A stretch of 9,278 nucleotides of DNA from Chromatiales bacterium (GTDB taxonomy: Bacteria; Pseudomonadota; Gammaproteobacteria; SZUA-152), in contig JALTPW010000675.1 of assembly GCA_026999335.1 (NCBI GenBank), forward strand, positions 1 to 9,278. The letters are read 5' to 3'. A model generated the notes under the pieces. It made no database searches and had not been told where the DNA came from. It saw nothing but the letters and a program-made list of their open reading frames with translations. How positions within the stretch are numbered: position 1 is the first letter of the stretch; every line of letters starts with the position of its first letter. The translations under genes and the position numbers were made by a program. Shown piece by piece: positions 1 through 7,884 of this stretch.

Positions 1-2210
1 AGCAAGGTTTGTCGGTCGTCTTTATTGTGCAGTTCCATGCGTTGTATTTGGTTTTGCCACTGGGCAAGGATGCTGTCCCGCAGATGATCGAGCGGATCGG
101 TGGGCGGTGTCCGGCTTTTTTTAGTTTCGCCGCTCATCAGCGTGTCGATTCGCTCGAGAAAGGCGGCCCGGCCGGAGGGTAGCGCCATGGTGCTTTCGCC
201 TTTGCCATCCAACACACCGCTGGCCAGGTAACGTTTTTGTTCCAGTAGCCCGAGCATACGATGCTCTATGGTGTTTTCGGAGACCAGATTGATGACCTGC
301 ACGGGGCGTTTTTGGTGTTTACGCCAGGCGCGTGCGATGCGTTGTTCCAGTTTGGCCGGATTCCACGGTATATCCAGATTGATCACGATGTCGGCGACTT
401 GCAGGTTCAGCCCGACGGAGCCTGAATCGGTGGAGAGGAAAAGGTGACATTCGGGATCGTTCTTGAAGCGTCGTATTTCGTCGCGGCGTTTCGGCTGTGG
501 AACCTTGCCGGTATGCCATGCGTAGCCCAGCCCCTTTTCTTCGGCTTTTTCGCGAACCAGTTGCAACATGCGCTCCCACTCGGAAAAGATAATGATCTTG
601 TGACCCTCTTCTTCCATGATTTCCTGCAGAATGCTGTCAAGTTCTTCCATTTTGGGTGACAGGCGGCAGTTCTGGTCGAGAATATAAGGCGTATCACAAA
701 GCATGCGCATACAGGCCAGATATTGCTGAAGCCTTTCCATTTCCTCTTTTTTCAGGGGCCGGTTTTTGGCAATGTTGGCGATACGCGCCACCTTCGCTTC
801 GTATTCTTCATAGCGTAACGACTGTTCCATGTGCATGGGAACGAAATAGGTGTTTATTGTGCGTCCCGGGAGTTGTCCTTCCACCTCTTCTTTGCGCCGA
901 CGCAGCATGACAGACTGTAGTCGTTCGTGCAGGTGGTCGAGATGTTTGTAGCCGATAGCGTGACCTTTCTCGTCCAATTGGTAGAAATCACGGTTGAAAC
1001 GAAACAGAGGGCCAAAGAGTTGTGGGTCGAGAAATTGAGTGATGGAATAAATTTCGTCGATGCGGTTTTCCAGCGGTGTGCCCGTGAGCACGAAGGCATA
1101 GGGACTGTTTAGTCGTTTGACGGCAGCAGCCGTTTTAGTCTGCCAGTTTTTGATGCGCTGAGCCTCGTCCAGGATGATGACATCCGGGGCCAGTGTGGTA
1201 TTGATGTCCTCCAGATCCGGGCAGATCTGTTCGTAATTGGCCAGCGAGAAGAAAGCCGGTTCTTCGTATTGGCGCAGACGGTTGGCGCGTGGCCCCTGAA
1301 TGATGCATGAGGGCAGTTTGGTGAATTTGGCAATTTGTTCTTGCCATTCGCCTTTGAGTGACGCCGGTGAAATCACCAGTACCCGCCGGATAGCAAAAAT
1401 TCGGCGCAGCAGTTCACAGGCGGCGATTGCCTGTACGGTTTTTCCCAAGCCCATTTCATCGGCCAGTAGGGCGCGGCCGGTAAATGCCAGATGCAGCATG
1501 CCTTCCTGTTGATAGGGGTAGAGGGGGTGCATGACCACGTCGAGGCTGGCGTTGCCCATGGCCACTTCGGTCTCAAAGTGTTGACGGCTGCGCTGCTGTT
1601 GGGCCTGCCGGTCGAGTTTTTCGAGCCAGAGGTACAGGGCAGTGGAAATCCGGATGCGACGCCTGACGTGGGTGGGCGAGGTTTTGATTGACCGTTCCAG
1701 TGCCGGTAGCGTGTCGAGAGGGACGCCCACCAGCATGCCTTCATCATTGAAAAAGGGGGCAAGGAGGCTCCGGGTCATGGAGCGTTGCTGGCTGCCCTTT
1801 GGCCAATAGATGCGAACCTGGTGAGTGCGTCGATCCAGAAAAATCTCGACAAAGGGGCTGCCCTTGAGCGCCGCCTTACGGAAGAGGCGTTTACGGCGGT
1901 ATGCCAGTTTTTGTAATGTCGCCTCGATGTGTTTGCAGGTACCCAGACCGTTGATGACGTGGTCGGGGCAGTTGCAGGTGTTGATCAGCTCGGTCAGTGA
2001 GCGAATTTCCACCTGATAGCATTGTCCACTATCAGCGCGGATCAAATAGCGGGCAAAAAATGCGTCATTGGTCGTTTGCGGCTCGATCCGGATCGTTTCA
2101 GTGATCCCACGCGCACGGCGACGCTCGATTTCATCGGCATCACTGGTCAACCAGCCTGATGGCCGGTTTCTTTTTTGCGGAGTCTTTCGCTGTTTTTTTG
2201 TCGTCGACAT
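1..2210 (-). CDS. SNF2/SWI2 family DNA helicase-translocase with N-terminal SWIM zinc finger (partial, 3' end missing)
   Basis: This is a superfamily 2 ATP-driven double-strand DNA translocase, open for 736 codons and cut by the left edge. The start is the ATG at 2208-2210: an in-frame TAA lies one codon upstream, and AAGGAG sits about 12 bases before it. The N terminus is very basic (MSTTKKQRKTPQKR). A SWIM zinc finger follows, with C79-x-C81-x10-C92-x-H94. The helicase core shows motif I DEMGLGKT (Lys at about 257), motif II DEAQ (348-351), motif III TGTP (376-379), the linker MLRRRKEEVEGQLPGRT, motif V STDSGSVGLNL (from about 593) and motif VI QRIARAWR (623-630). All motifs needed for ATP hydrolysis are present. 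DEAQ replaces the commoner DEAH, and motif VI differs from the usual QRIGRAHR. A charged C-terminal extension begins near residue 660 and continues outside the window. The family remodels protein-DNA complexes. A role with the upstream Wadjet genes is inferred only from neighbourhood and shared strand. Confidence 0.93.
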   Translation of the reverse strand, partial: MSTTKKQRKTPQKRNRPSGWLTSDADEIERRRARGITETIRIEPQTTNDAFFARYLIRADSGQCYQVEIRSLTELINTCNCPDHVINGLGTCKHIEATLQKLAYRRKRLFRKAALKGSPFVEIFLDRRTHQVRIYWPKGSQQRSMTRSLLAPFFNDEGMLVGVPLDTLPALERSIKTSPTHVRRRIRISTALYLWLEKLDRQAQQQRSRQHFETEVAMGNASLDVVMHPLYPYQQEGMLHLAFTGRALLADEMGLGKTVQAIAACELLRRIFAIRRVLVISPASLKGEWQEQIAKFTKLPSCIIQGPRANRLRQYEEPAFFSLANYEQICPDLEDINTTLAPDVIILDEAQRIKNWQTKTAAAVKRLNSPYAFVLTGTPLENRIDEIYSITQFLDPQLFGPLFRFNRDFYQLDEKGHAIGYKHLDHLHERLQSVMLRRRKEEVEGQLPGRTINTYFVPMHMEQSLRYEEYEAKVARIANIAKNRPLKKEEMERLQQYLACMRMLCDTPYILDQNCRLSPKMEELDSILQEIMEEEGHKIIIFSEWERMLQLVREKAEEKGLGYAWHTGKVPQPKRRDEIRRFKNDPECHLFLSTDSGSVGLNLQVADIVINLDIPWNPAKLEQRIARAWRKHQKRPVQVINLVSENTIEHRMLGLLEQKRYLASGVLDGKGESTMALPSGRAAFLERIDTLMSGETKKSRTPPTDPLDHLRDSILAQWQNQIQRMELHNKDDRQTL

Positions 2211-2222
2211 TGCTTAAACTGT

Positions 2223-2228
2223 CTCCTT
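2223..2228 (-). promoter_or_regulatory. Shine-Dalgarno sequence of the SNF2 gene
   Basis: On the minus strand AAGGAG precedes the ATG at 2208-2210 by 12 bases. This is slightly long spacing but the only good match. It supports the chosen start and shows that the helicase has its own translation signal rather than relying on coupling to jetD. Confidence 0.6.
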
Positions 2229-2261
2229 TCGAGCCCGCAGTATGGTGCGATACGGGGCGGG

Positions 2262-2276
2262 TCAGTGATTCACTAA
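2262..2276. promoter_or_regulatory. Operator-like palindrome upstream of the SNF2 gene
   Basis: TCAGTGATTCACTAA is a 15-base palindrome with one mismatched pair around a central T; the inner 11 bases AGTGATTCACT are perfect. Its one-base centre makes a transcript hairpin unlikely, so a dimeric DNA-binding protein site is the better reading. It lies about 50 bases before the SNF2 start, where an operator would be expected. No regulator is identified and chance occurrence is possible. Confidence 0.25.
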
Positions 2277-2338
2277 TTTTTTATCGTGTGTCGGCAGATG
2301 TGATTCGTCCAGAGTGTTGGAGGTTTCCTACATTCTGG

Positions 2339-2358
2339 ATTCCCGCCTGCGCGGGAAT
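2339..2358. repeat. dRS3-like palindromic repeat (ATTCCC-8N-GGGAAT)
   Basis: The 20-base element has perfect 8-base arms, ATTCCCGC and GCGGGAAT, around CTGC. It fits the ATTCCC-N8-GGGAAT consensus of dRS3 repeats described in Neisseria; related sequences recur in other proteobacterial genomes. It lies 48 bases after the jetD stop and 129 bases before the SNF2 start. The transcript could form a stable GC-rich hairpin that slows or partly ends transcription or protects the jetD mRNA 3' end. There is no T-run directly after it on either strand, so it is not called as a rho-independent terminator. Confidence 0.7.
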
Positions 2359-2405
2359 GACGGTATGCCAAACGCCTCAAGATTCAGTCAACACCCTATG
2401 GACCA

Positions 2406-3704
2406 CTAGTCATTATGGAGTCTGTCGGATTTGGGCAATCGCAGCGATTTCAATAATATTTCCAACACTTGTTCCTCCGCAATGGCGATCTTTTTTTCTT
2501 CCATTGCCCGGGTCAGCCCCGGATCCCATTCGGCGTTCACGGGTCTGCCTTTCAATGCCAGTGTTCCTTCTGCCGCAGCCTGACGGTCCCCCAGGGGACT
2601 CTTTCGCAAGCTCACCTTGTAGGCTGCCTCATCAAAATACCACGGCCTGGCAGCGAAACGACGCATAATGCCGTTGGCAATGGTGATGCCCGGCCAGTCG
2701 AAATCGCCGTGATAAACCAGCCCGGCCCCGGCTGTCTGTAACTGGCGGAGCAGGTGATTGACGGCCGCGCGCGGCTGGCCATAGGTGCAGACCAGCGGTG
2801 CACAATCAGCGCCCAGACGGTCGGCCGCTTCGGCCACCACGGCGGGATTTTCGCAAATATGGATGGTTCGGCCATCCACCTGCCATTGGGGTGGATCACG
2901 CACCAATTGGCGCAGGGTCAGCCAGAGTGGCTGTCCGTGCTGACGGCTAATGTTGCCAGCCAAAGAGTCGCCGGCGACGGGCAGATTGAGCACCAATACC
3001 GTGCTGGTGATGGCGCCTCCCACCAGAATTCCGGCGCTGGCCCACTGTTCACGGTCATTCTCTTCTTGTCTGTCAGCGGATTCTTCCGCGGGCCCTGTTT
3101 GCCTGAGGGCCCTTTTGACTAGTGTCGCCACCGGACGACCGCTATCCAGGGCATGGGCGTCACCCAGGGTGTTGGCGGCCAGCGTGCTCAGCGTCTGTCC
3201 TTGAGCGGGGAGTTGACGGATAACGCTCAGGGCCTGATGCAGCAGTGTCGTCGCTGTCTGTGGATCGCCTTTGGCCAGACGTTTGAGCAGGCCGTCGTTG
3301 CGCAGTTTATCCAGCCACGTTGCCATGCCCGGTGGGCTGGTTTCTGTTTTCACGACATGGAATACCGCCTGCCATGCTTGCTGCTCAGCCGTTTTTTCGC
3401 TGGCCAGGTTTCTTAACGGGCCGCAGAGCGATTCCACCGCGGTGCGCAGATCGGGAGCCAGTTCGCCTGTTTGAATAAGCTCTTCGAGGTCGGCGATGAT
3501 GATGCGGATGGAGCGGCCGCTGCCGGTTGGCCGGCCCAGCAATGCGGCGATGGCCTTGCGCTCGTCCAGCACCGGGTCGGGCAGGGTGAGTGAGGGGCCG
3601 TCGATGCCACGCTCGAAACGGCTCTGTAATCGCTCCAATAGGCGGGCTAGCGCCGGTTTGTCGAAAATGCGTTTCAGTCGAGCATGGTCGATTGCCCGGG
3701 TCAC
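2406..3704 (-). CDS. jetD: Wadjet type II nuclease subunit JetD (TIGR02679; DUF3323-DUF2399, Toprim-like)
   Basis: JetD is the DNA-cleaving subunit of Wadjet anti-plasmid systems, related to the Toprim-bearing A subunit of topoisomerase VI. This 432-residue protein has a length normal for TIGR02679. The N-terminal half (about 8-190, DUF3323) contains family-like stretches FDKPALARLLERLQ and IAALLGRPTGSGRSIRI. The C-terminal half (about 235-410, DUF2399) carries the Toprim-type acidic residues: E285 in the ENPAVV motif, and D334 and D336 in HGDFDWPG, the likely metal ligands. All are intact, so the enzyme should be active. The start is a GTG whose first bases overlap the jetC stop (GTGA), with GAGGAA five bases upstream inside jetC; this implies translational coupling and co-expression. 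The stop is TAG. Assignment rests on remembered family motifs, not a search; there is no sign of frameshift. Confidence 0.92.
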   Translation of the reverse strand: MTRAIDHARLKRIFDKPALARLLERLQSRFERGIDGPSLTLPDPVLDERKAIAALLGRPTGSGRSIRIIIADLEELIQTGELAPDLRTAVESLCGPLRNLASEKTAEQQAWQAVFHVVKTETSPPGMATWLDKLRNDGLLKRLAKGDPQTATTLLHQALSVIRQLPAQGQTLSTLAANTLGDAHALDSGRPVATLVKRALRQTGPAEESADRQEENDREQWASAGILVGGAITSTVLVLNLPVAGDSLAGNISRQHGQPLWLTLRQLVRDPPQWQVDGRTIHICENPAVVAEAADRLGADCAPLVCTYGQPRAAVNHLLRQLQTAGAGLVYHGDFDWPGITIANGIMRRFAARPWYFDEAAYKVSLRKSPLGDRQAAAEGTLALKGRPVNAEWDPGLTRAMEEKKIAIAEEQVLEILLKSLRLPKSDRLHND

Positions 3705-6700
3705 GCTGTTTCCTCAAGCCTTTGCAGCGTTTCCAGGTCAGGCAGTTGTTCCTCGGCGCGTTGCCGGTGTTTACCGTCCCACCACCAATGGCCAACGTGG
3801 ACGGCATCCACTCCTTCACGGCGGGTCAGTTGGGCGATGGCGATGCCGGGGACTTCGGCATAGCAGCTCCACTCCCTCTCGCTGGTCATTACCACATCCA
3901 TGTCAAACTGTGCCAGCAGCCCCAGGCTTTTGGCGCGGGAGTCGTCATCGACACCGGCAAAGGCCTCGTCCAGCAGCACCAGGCGGGGGGCATGGGGGCC
4001 AGCGCTGGAATAATGGCTGGAGGCGGCGGCGAACAGCGGAATGGTGACCACCAGTACCCGTTCGCCACCGGAGGCGGGGCCATAGGCGGGACGCCATTCG
4101 CCATCCTGCCAGCGCTCGACCACAAAGCGGTGCCAGTAGCGATAGTCGAGCGCCCGCGCCATCACCTCTTGCAGGGCAATGGTCTGTTCGGCGATGCGTG
4201 CATCATCGATCTGTTTTTTGAGAAAAACCCCCACCGCTCTGCGGTCTTTCAGTGACCAGACCTCAGCACTCTGGCGCAGCAGTTGATTACGGGCCACGCT
4301 GAGGCCATCGGGGGCGGTATGGTCGAGCCAGGTCTCGCCGTCGGCCAGGGGTTTCCATTTGAGCCGCAGCTTCATGCCGGTACTGGTGGGGCGGGATTCC
4401 AGTTCCTTGTTCATGGTGTTCACGGTGATTTCTGCGTCCTGAATCAGGCTTTGCAGATGGCTGGCCAGTTCGTTGATGAGATGCTCTTCCAGCAACGCCT
4501 GCTCTTTGGCATCCAGCAGCTCACTCCGTTCACGGAGGGTGTCGTCAATGCGCTGTGCCAGCACCTCCGTGTCGCAACGCTGTGACTGAAAAACCACCCG
4601 CACGGCAATCAGGTCATCGTTCTGCTCGGCGCTGGCCTCGTGACCATGGCGTGACAGTGCGCTTTGCAGTTCGCTGATGCGCTCGTGCAATTGGTGTTGC
4701 TGGTTCTGCCAGGCCTTGTCACTGTCGTCCACCTGCTGGAGTTGCTTTTCCATGTTACGCGCCAGGTGCAAGGCATGCTCGATGGGCCATGATTCTTTGC
4801 GAATGTCCTCTGAATGATCCGGCAGGGCCGTGTCGAGCAGCCCCAAGGCGACGAACTGGGTCAGACGTTTGATGGCCTCACGCCGTGTTTGATTGTGTTC
4901 GATTAGCGCTTCACTGTGGTTTGCCACGGCGCTGGCGGCGGCGGAAATCCTTTTTGCGGCGTCAACACGTCGATTTTGCAACTGATCCTGATCCGTCTCC
5001 AACTGCGCAATCTGCCGGCTGACCCGAGCTAGTTTCTGTTCCACGATGGCGATGGCTTCACCCAGAGTTTCGCGTAGGGTGTCGCGCTGTGCCACTGCCT
5101 CGCGGGCGCCGCGTTGTGCCTCGGCGAGCCGTTGCTTTTTCTCTTCCAGACGCTGTTTTTCCTGTATCAGCGCCCGTTGGGCCTGATGCAGGGCATCCAG
5201 TTGACCCCAGTGATACCGCAGGCTGGGCCAGAAACCCTGGCACTCGGCGTGATAGTTGTTGAGTGCGACGTCAAGCCCGGCCAGCGCTGTCGCTGATGTG
5301 GGCAGGTCGAGATCCTGGGCGGCCAGATCGCGTGCTTGGTTCTGTTGCTCTATTTCTGTCTGTGTTTTGGCGAGTCGTTGCGCCGCTTTTTCCACGCTGG
5401 CTTGTTGTCGTTGTTTTTGTGCGATCAGTGTCGCGACTTGTTGCTGGGCTTGCCGCAATGCGTGGTCACCGGGCGCCGTTTCCCATTCCTCTTTGAGCTG
5501 AGTTTTCCGCTGGGCCAGCCGTTCGAGTTGTTGTTGCCGTTGTTGCAGAATGGCTTCGCCATCGCTGATTTCGCTGGCCAGTACCGCCAGGCGTCGGCGT
5601 CGGGCGGCTTCACGCGCGCCATGGCCGATATATTCGGCCTCGGTTTTTTGCCAACAGCCTTGCAGGGGCCCCAGTCGCCACTGGCCCTGGTCATCGATCC
5701 AGGCATTATGATCCGATGGGCCCCAGCCGATGTTGGCCAATAAGGCCATTAAAACCGGGTCGGTGACGGCATTGGCTTGGGTGTCGTTACGATCCACGGC
5801 CGGCTTGAGCAGCTGGGTCAGATTCCGCTCAGGGCCCTGGTCGAGTGGCGCGGGTGTGAATACGCTGTCCCAGGTCTGGGGCTCTAAAAGCGTGCCATCA
5901 GGCATGACCCATGCGTCGAGGAATCCACCGGCTTCAAGCGCCGCTTCCACGTTTGCCCGCAGTTGTGGGGCGGTATCGCCGTGAAAATCGATCAATTTCC
6001 ACAGCGGGGCGCCCGGACGGCTTTGGCGATTTTTTTGAGACGCGTCATCCTGGCGTGTGTAGGGGCGTGGTGGTTGTTGCTGTTCGCCGGCATCTAAACG
6101 GTTTTTTTCCTGCCGCAGTTCGTCCAGCGCGATTTCCTGCTGTTCTTTTTGCTGCATTAGCTGTGCCTTTTCGTCCGCCAAGCGATGGCTGGCGGTTTCA
6201 AAAGCGTGGGTTAATACCTGGGTCACGGGGTTGTTGCCTTCCAGTGTGATGATCCAGCTGCGCAGTGATTCCAGCAGTGCATCGGGGTCGCTGAGTCGTA
6301 GTTCGTTCAATCCGTGACAGTAGTGATGAAACTCGCTGACCAATGTCTGGCCCGCCTGTTCGGCGGCCGTTTCCGCCGCTAATTGTTCTTCAGTCAGCCG
6401 TTCCAGCTGGTCGCTCGCTTCCTGCCAGCGCTCCTGGAATTGTTGATGACGGCTGAGTGCCTGCTCAACGGCCAGGTTAAGGCGCTTGATATGGTTGATC
6501 TGTTCCAAGCGTCGTTGATGGAGCTGTGCGATGGTGGTTTCCGTACTGGCGATGAGTGGGGTGATGCTGTCGGTCGTTTCATCGTCACCGGGGCGTTGCA
6601 ACGGTGTCGTCAGGCGTTGGTGCTCGTCATCGATTCCCAAGGTGATTGCCAGCTCCGTCAGTTGAGCACTGCGGTTTTTGATGTCTGCCGTGGAGTGTTC

Positions 6701-7858
6701 GACCTGACCTTGGCATTGCTCGGCCCGTTGTTTGCGCTGTGCTACGTCGCGTTCAATATCCTGTGTCTCATTTTCTATGGCGGCCAGGCTGGCCGCCTTT
6801 TCTTCCGCTCTCTCTTCTGCCTGACGCAAGGTGTTGGCGTCACGCATCTCGGGGCTTTGTTGCAGTGTCTGTTGACGAGCCCTTGCCTTTTGCAGTGAAT
6901 TTTTCGTTTCTTCGATGCACGTCAGAATATGCGCCTCTTCTTCCCGGGCGGCTTGGGTCGAGGTACGGGCCTGTTTTAGGTTGCTGCTGACTTTTTCGTG
7001 GCGACTTTGGGCGCTGCGCACCACAGCGGCGCGGCGGCGACCGGCGACACGGGCATAGCGGCGGTAGTGACGGCGGAATTCATCCACGGCCTGTCCCGTT
7101 TGCCGCAGACCTTCCAGTTCTTGCCGTTCGGCCTCCAGGTTACGAAAGGCGTCGGCGACATCGCTGAGAATCCCCGCGTCGAGCGGCGGCAGGGCCTCGG
7201 TCAGTGCCTTGGAGAGTGCTTTTTCGTCGGGCCGTTTGGAGAGCTGGGGCTGGCGCAACTGAATCAGCAGGCTGACCAGGGCATCATAACGCTCGGGCCC
7301 GAGCTGGAAGAGTTTGTCGTCGACGGCCTGACGGTAGCGGGAGGCCTGCTCGATGACGGCGTGTTCGCCCAGGGCTTCTTTGAGGCGCTCCTTGCTGAGG
7401 GTGCGTTTGTTATTGTCCAGCAGGGAGAAATCCTGGGCGACACGCCGTTCGGTCGTGAAAAACCAGGTACTCAATGGCCGTCCTTTGACCGCCTTCATGG
7501 CGCAGCCCAGGGTAAATATTTCTGTCGAGCCGTCCTCGCGCAAGCGGCCGAACTCCAGCCAGCTGTAGCCGGTGCGTTCGTTATAGCGATTGCCCATGAG
7601 CAGATTCCACTCCATCCGTTTTTTGGCATCGCCATCCGGCTCGACACGGCTGGGTGTCGCCCGGCCGTCCAGCAAGAAGGGCAGGGTGAGGGCCAAGACC
7701 TTGGATTTTCCGGTGCCGTTATTGCCGCGCAGCAACAGGCGGCCGTCGCGAAACCAGAACTCCTGGTAATCGTAATAGAAAATATCCACCAGCCCGGCCC
7801 GCAGCGGTTGCCAGCGTGTTTTGTTGGGCTGGGGAAGATGGATTTTTGGGTTGTTCAT
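3701..7858 (-). CDS. jetC: Wadjet type II SMC-like ATPase JetC (TIGR02680)
   Basis: JetC is the SMC/MukB-like motor of Wadjet: dimers hydrolyse ATP to extrude DNA loops and test for small circular DNA, which JetD then cuts. The 1385 residues fit the family. The N-terminal head shows TRWQPLRAG, FRDGRLLLRG and the Walker A GNNGTGKS (45-52). Long Glu/Gln/Arg-rich coiled-coil stretches lie at about 290-590 and 760-1200. They flank a globular hinge-like region at about 600-750 that contains GAPLWKLIDF, a phrase I associate with TIGR02680. The C-terminal head has the ABC signature SGGE (1263-1266), Walker B LVLLDE with D1297 and E1298, then FAGVDDDSR and VVMTSEREW. All ATPase motifs are intact. The ATG at 7858 lies close before the conserved N terminus. 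It has no clear Shine-Dalgarno, only an A-rich leader, so translation may depend on the upstream gene. The usual upstream partners jetA and jetB are not adjacent. Confidence 0.95.
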   Translation of the reverse strand: MNNPKIHLPQPNKTRWQPLRAGLVDIFYYDYQEFWFRDGRLLLRGNNGTGKSKVLALTLPFLLDGRATPSRVEPDGDAKKRMEWNLLMGNRYNERTGYSWLEFGRLREDGSTEIFTLGCAMKAVKGRPLSTWFFTTERRVAQDFSLLDNNKRTLSKERLKEALGEHAVIEQASRYRQAVDDKLFQLGPERYDALVSLLIQLRQPQLSKRPDEKALSKALTEALPPLDAGILSDVADAFRNLEAERQELEGLRQTGQAVDEFRRHYRRYARVAGRRRAAVVRSAQSRHEKVSSNLKQARTSTQAAREEEAHILTCIEETKNSLQKARARQQTLQQSPEMRDANTLRQAEERAEEKAASLAAIENETQDIERDVAQRKQRAEQCQGQVEHSTADIKNRSAQLTELAITLGIDDEHQRLTTPLQRPGDDETTDSITPLIASTETTIAQLHQRRLEQINHIKRLNLAVEQALSRHQQFQERWQEASDQLERLTEEQLAAETAAEQAGQTLVSEFHHYCHGLNELRLSDPDALLESLRSWIITLEGNNPVTQVLTHAFETASHRLADEKAQLMQQKEQQEIALDELRQEKNRLDAGEQQQPPRPYTRQDDASQKNRQSRPGAPLWKLIDFHGDTAPQLRANVEAALEAGGFLDAWVMPDGTLLEPQTWDSVFTPAPLDQGPERNLTQLLKPAVDRNDTQANAVTDPVLMALLANIGWGPSDHNAWIDDQGQWRLGPLQGCWQKTEAEYIGHGAREAARRRRLAVLASEISDGEAILQQRQQQLERLAQRKTQLKEEWETAPGDHALRQAQQQVATLIAQKQRQQASVEKAAQRLAKTQTEIEQQNQARDLAAQDLDLPTSATALAGLDVALNNYHAECQGFWPSLRYHWGQLDALHQAQRALIQEKQRLEEKKQRLAEAQRGAREAVAQRDTLRETLGEAIAIVEQKLARVSRQIAQLETDQDQLQNRRVDAAKRISAAASAVANHSEALIEHNQTRREAIKRLTQFVALGLLDTALPDHSEDIRKESWPIEHALHLARNMEKQLQQVDDSDKAWQNQQHQLHERISELQSALSRHGHEASAEQNDDLIAVRVVFQSQRCDTEVLAQRIDDTLRERSELLDAKEQALLEEHLINELASHLQSLIQDAEITVNTMNKELESRPTSTGMKLRLKWKPLADGETWLDHTAPDGLSVARNQLLRQSAEVWSLKDRRAVGVFLKKQIDDARIAEQTIALQEVMARALDYRYWHRFVVERWQDGEWRPAYGPASGGERVLVVTIPLFAAASSHYSSAGPHAPRLVLLDEAFAGVDDDSRAKSLGLLAQFDMDVVMTSEREWSCYAEVPGIAIAQLTRREGVDAVHVGHWWWDGKHRQRAEEQLPDLETLQRLEETA
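3710..3715 (-). promoter_or_regulatory. Shine-Dalgarno sequence of jetD, inside the jetC 3' end
   Basis: GAGGAA on the minus strand lies five bases before the GTG at 3702-3704. It supports GTG as the start and a stop-start (GTGA) arrangement in which ribosomes finishing jetC can reinitiate on jetD. Confidence 0.65.
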
Positions 7859-7884
7859 GGTTTTTTTCTGTTTGTCGATTATTG

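Larger units (their letters stand above)
2211..2405. other. Intergenic region between jetD and the SNF2 gene
   Basis: These 195 bases are the only sizeable non-coding stretch. They hold the ATTCCC-8N-GGGAAT palindrome, the AGTGATTCACT palindrome and the SNF2 Shine-Dalgarno sequence. The space could house an independent promoter for SNF2, but no convincing -35/-10 pair was found. The size of the gap contrasts with the tight packing upstream and suggests SNF2 may be a separate transcription unit. Confidence 0.6.

Noticed and set aside
2339..2358. Rho-independent terminator for jetD.
   Set aside because: The stem is strong but no T-run directly follows it on the minus strand (or the plus strand), so it is listed as a repeat with possible attenuating effect.
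2362..2391. Possible SNF2 promoter on the minus strand: TTGACT (2386-2391) with CATACC 18 bases further on.
   Set aside because: The -35 is good but the -10 matches only three of six consensus bases, and transcription would start within the palindromic repeat. Too weak to annotate.
2159..2668. A 169-codon plus-strand frame spanning the jetD-SNF2 gap.
   Set aside because: It reads through the palindromic repeat and the antisense of jetD, has no family resemblance and no credible start signal.
3590..4255. A 221-codon plus-strand frame opposite the jetC/jetD junction.
   Set aside because: It is antisense to the conserved JetC ATPase head and JetD N terminus, is rich in Gly/Ala/Pro/Arg as expected of a shadow frame, and has no recognisable domain.
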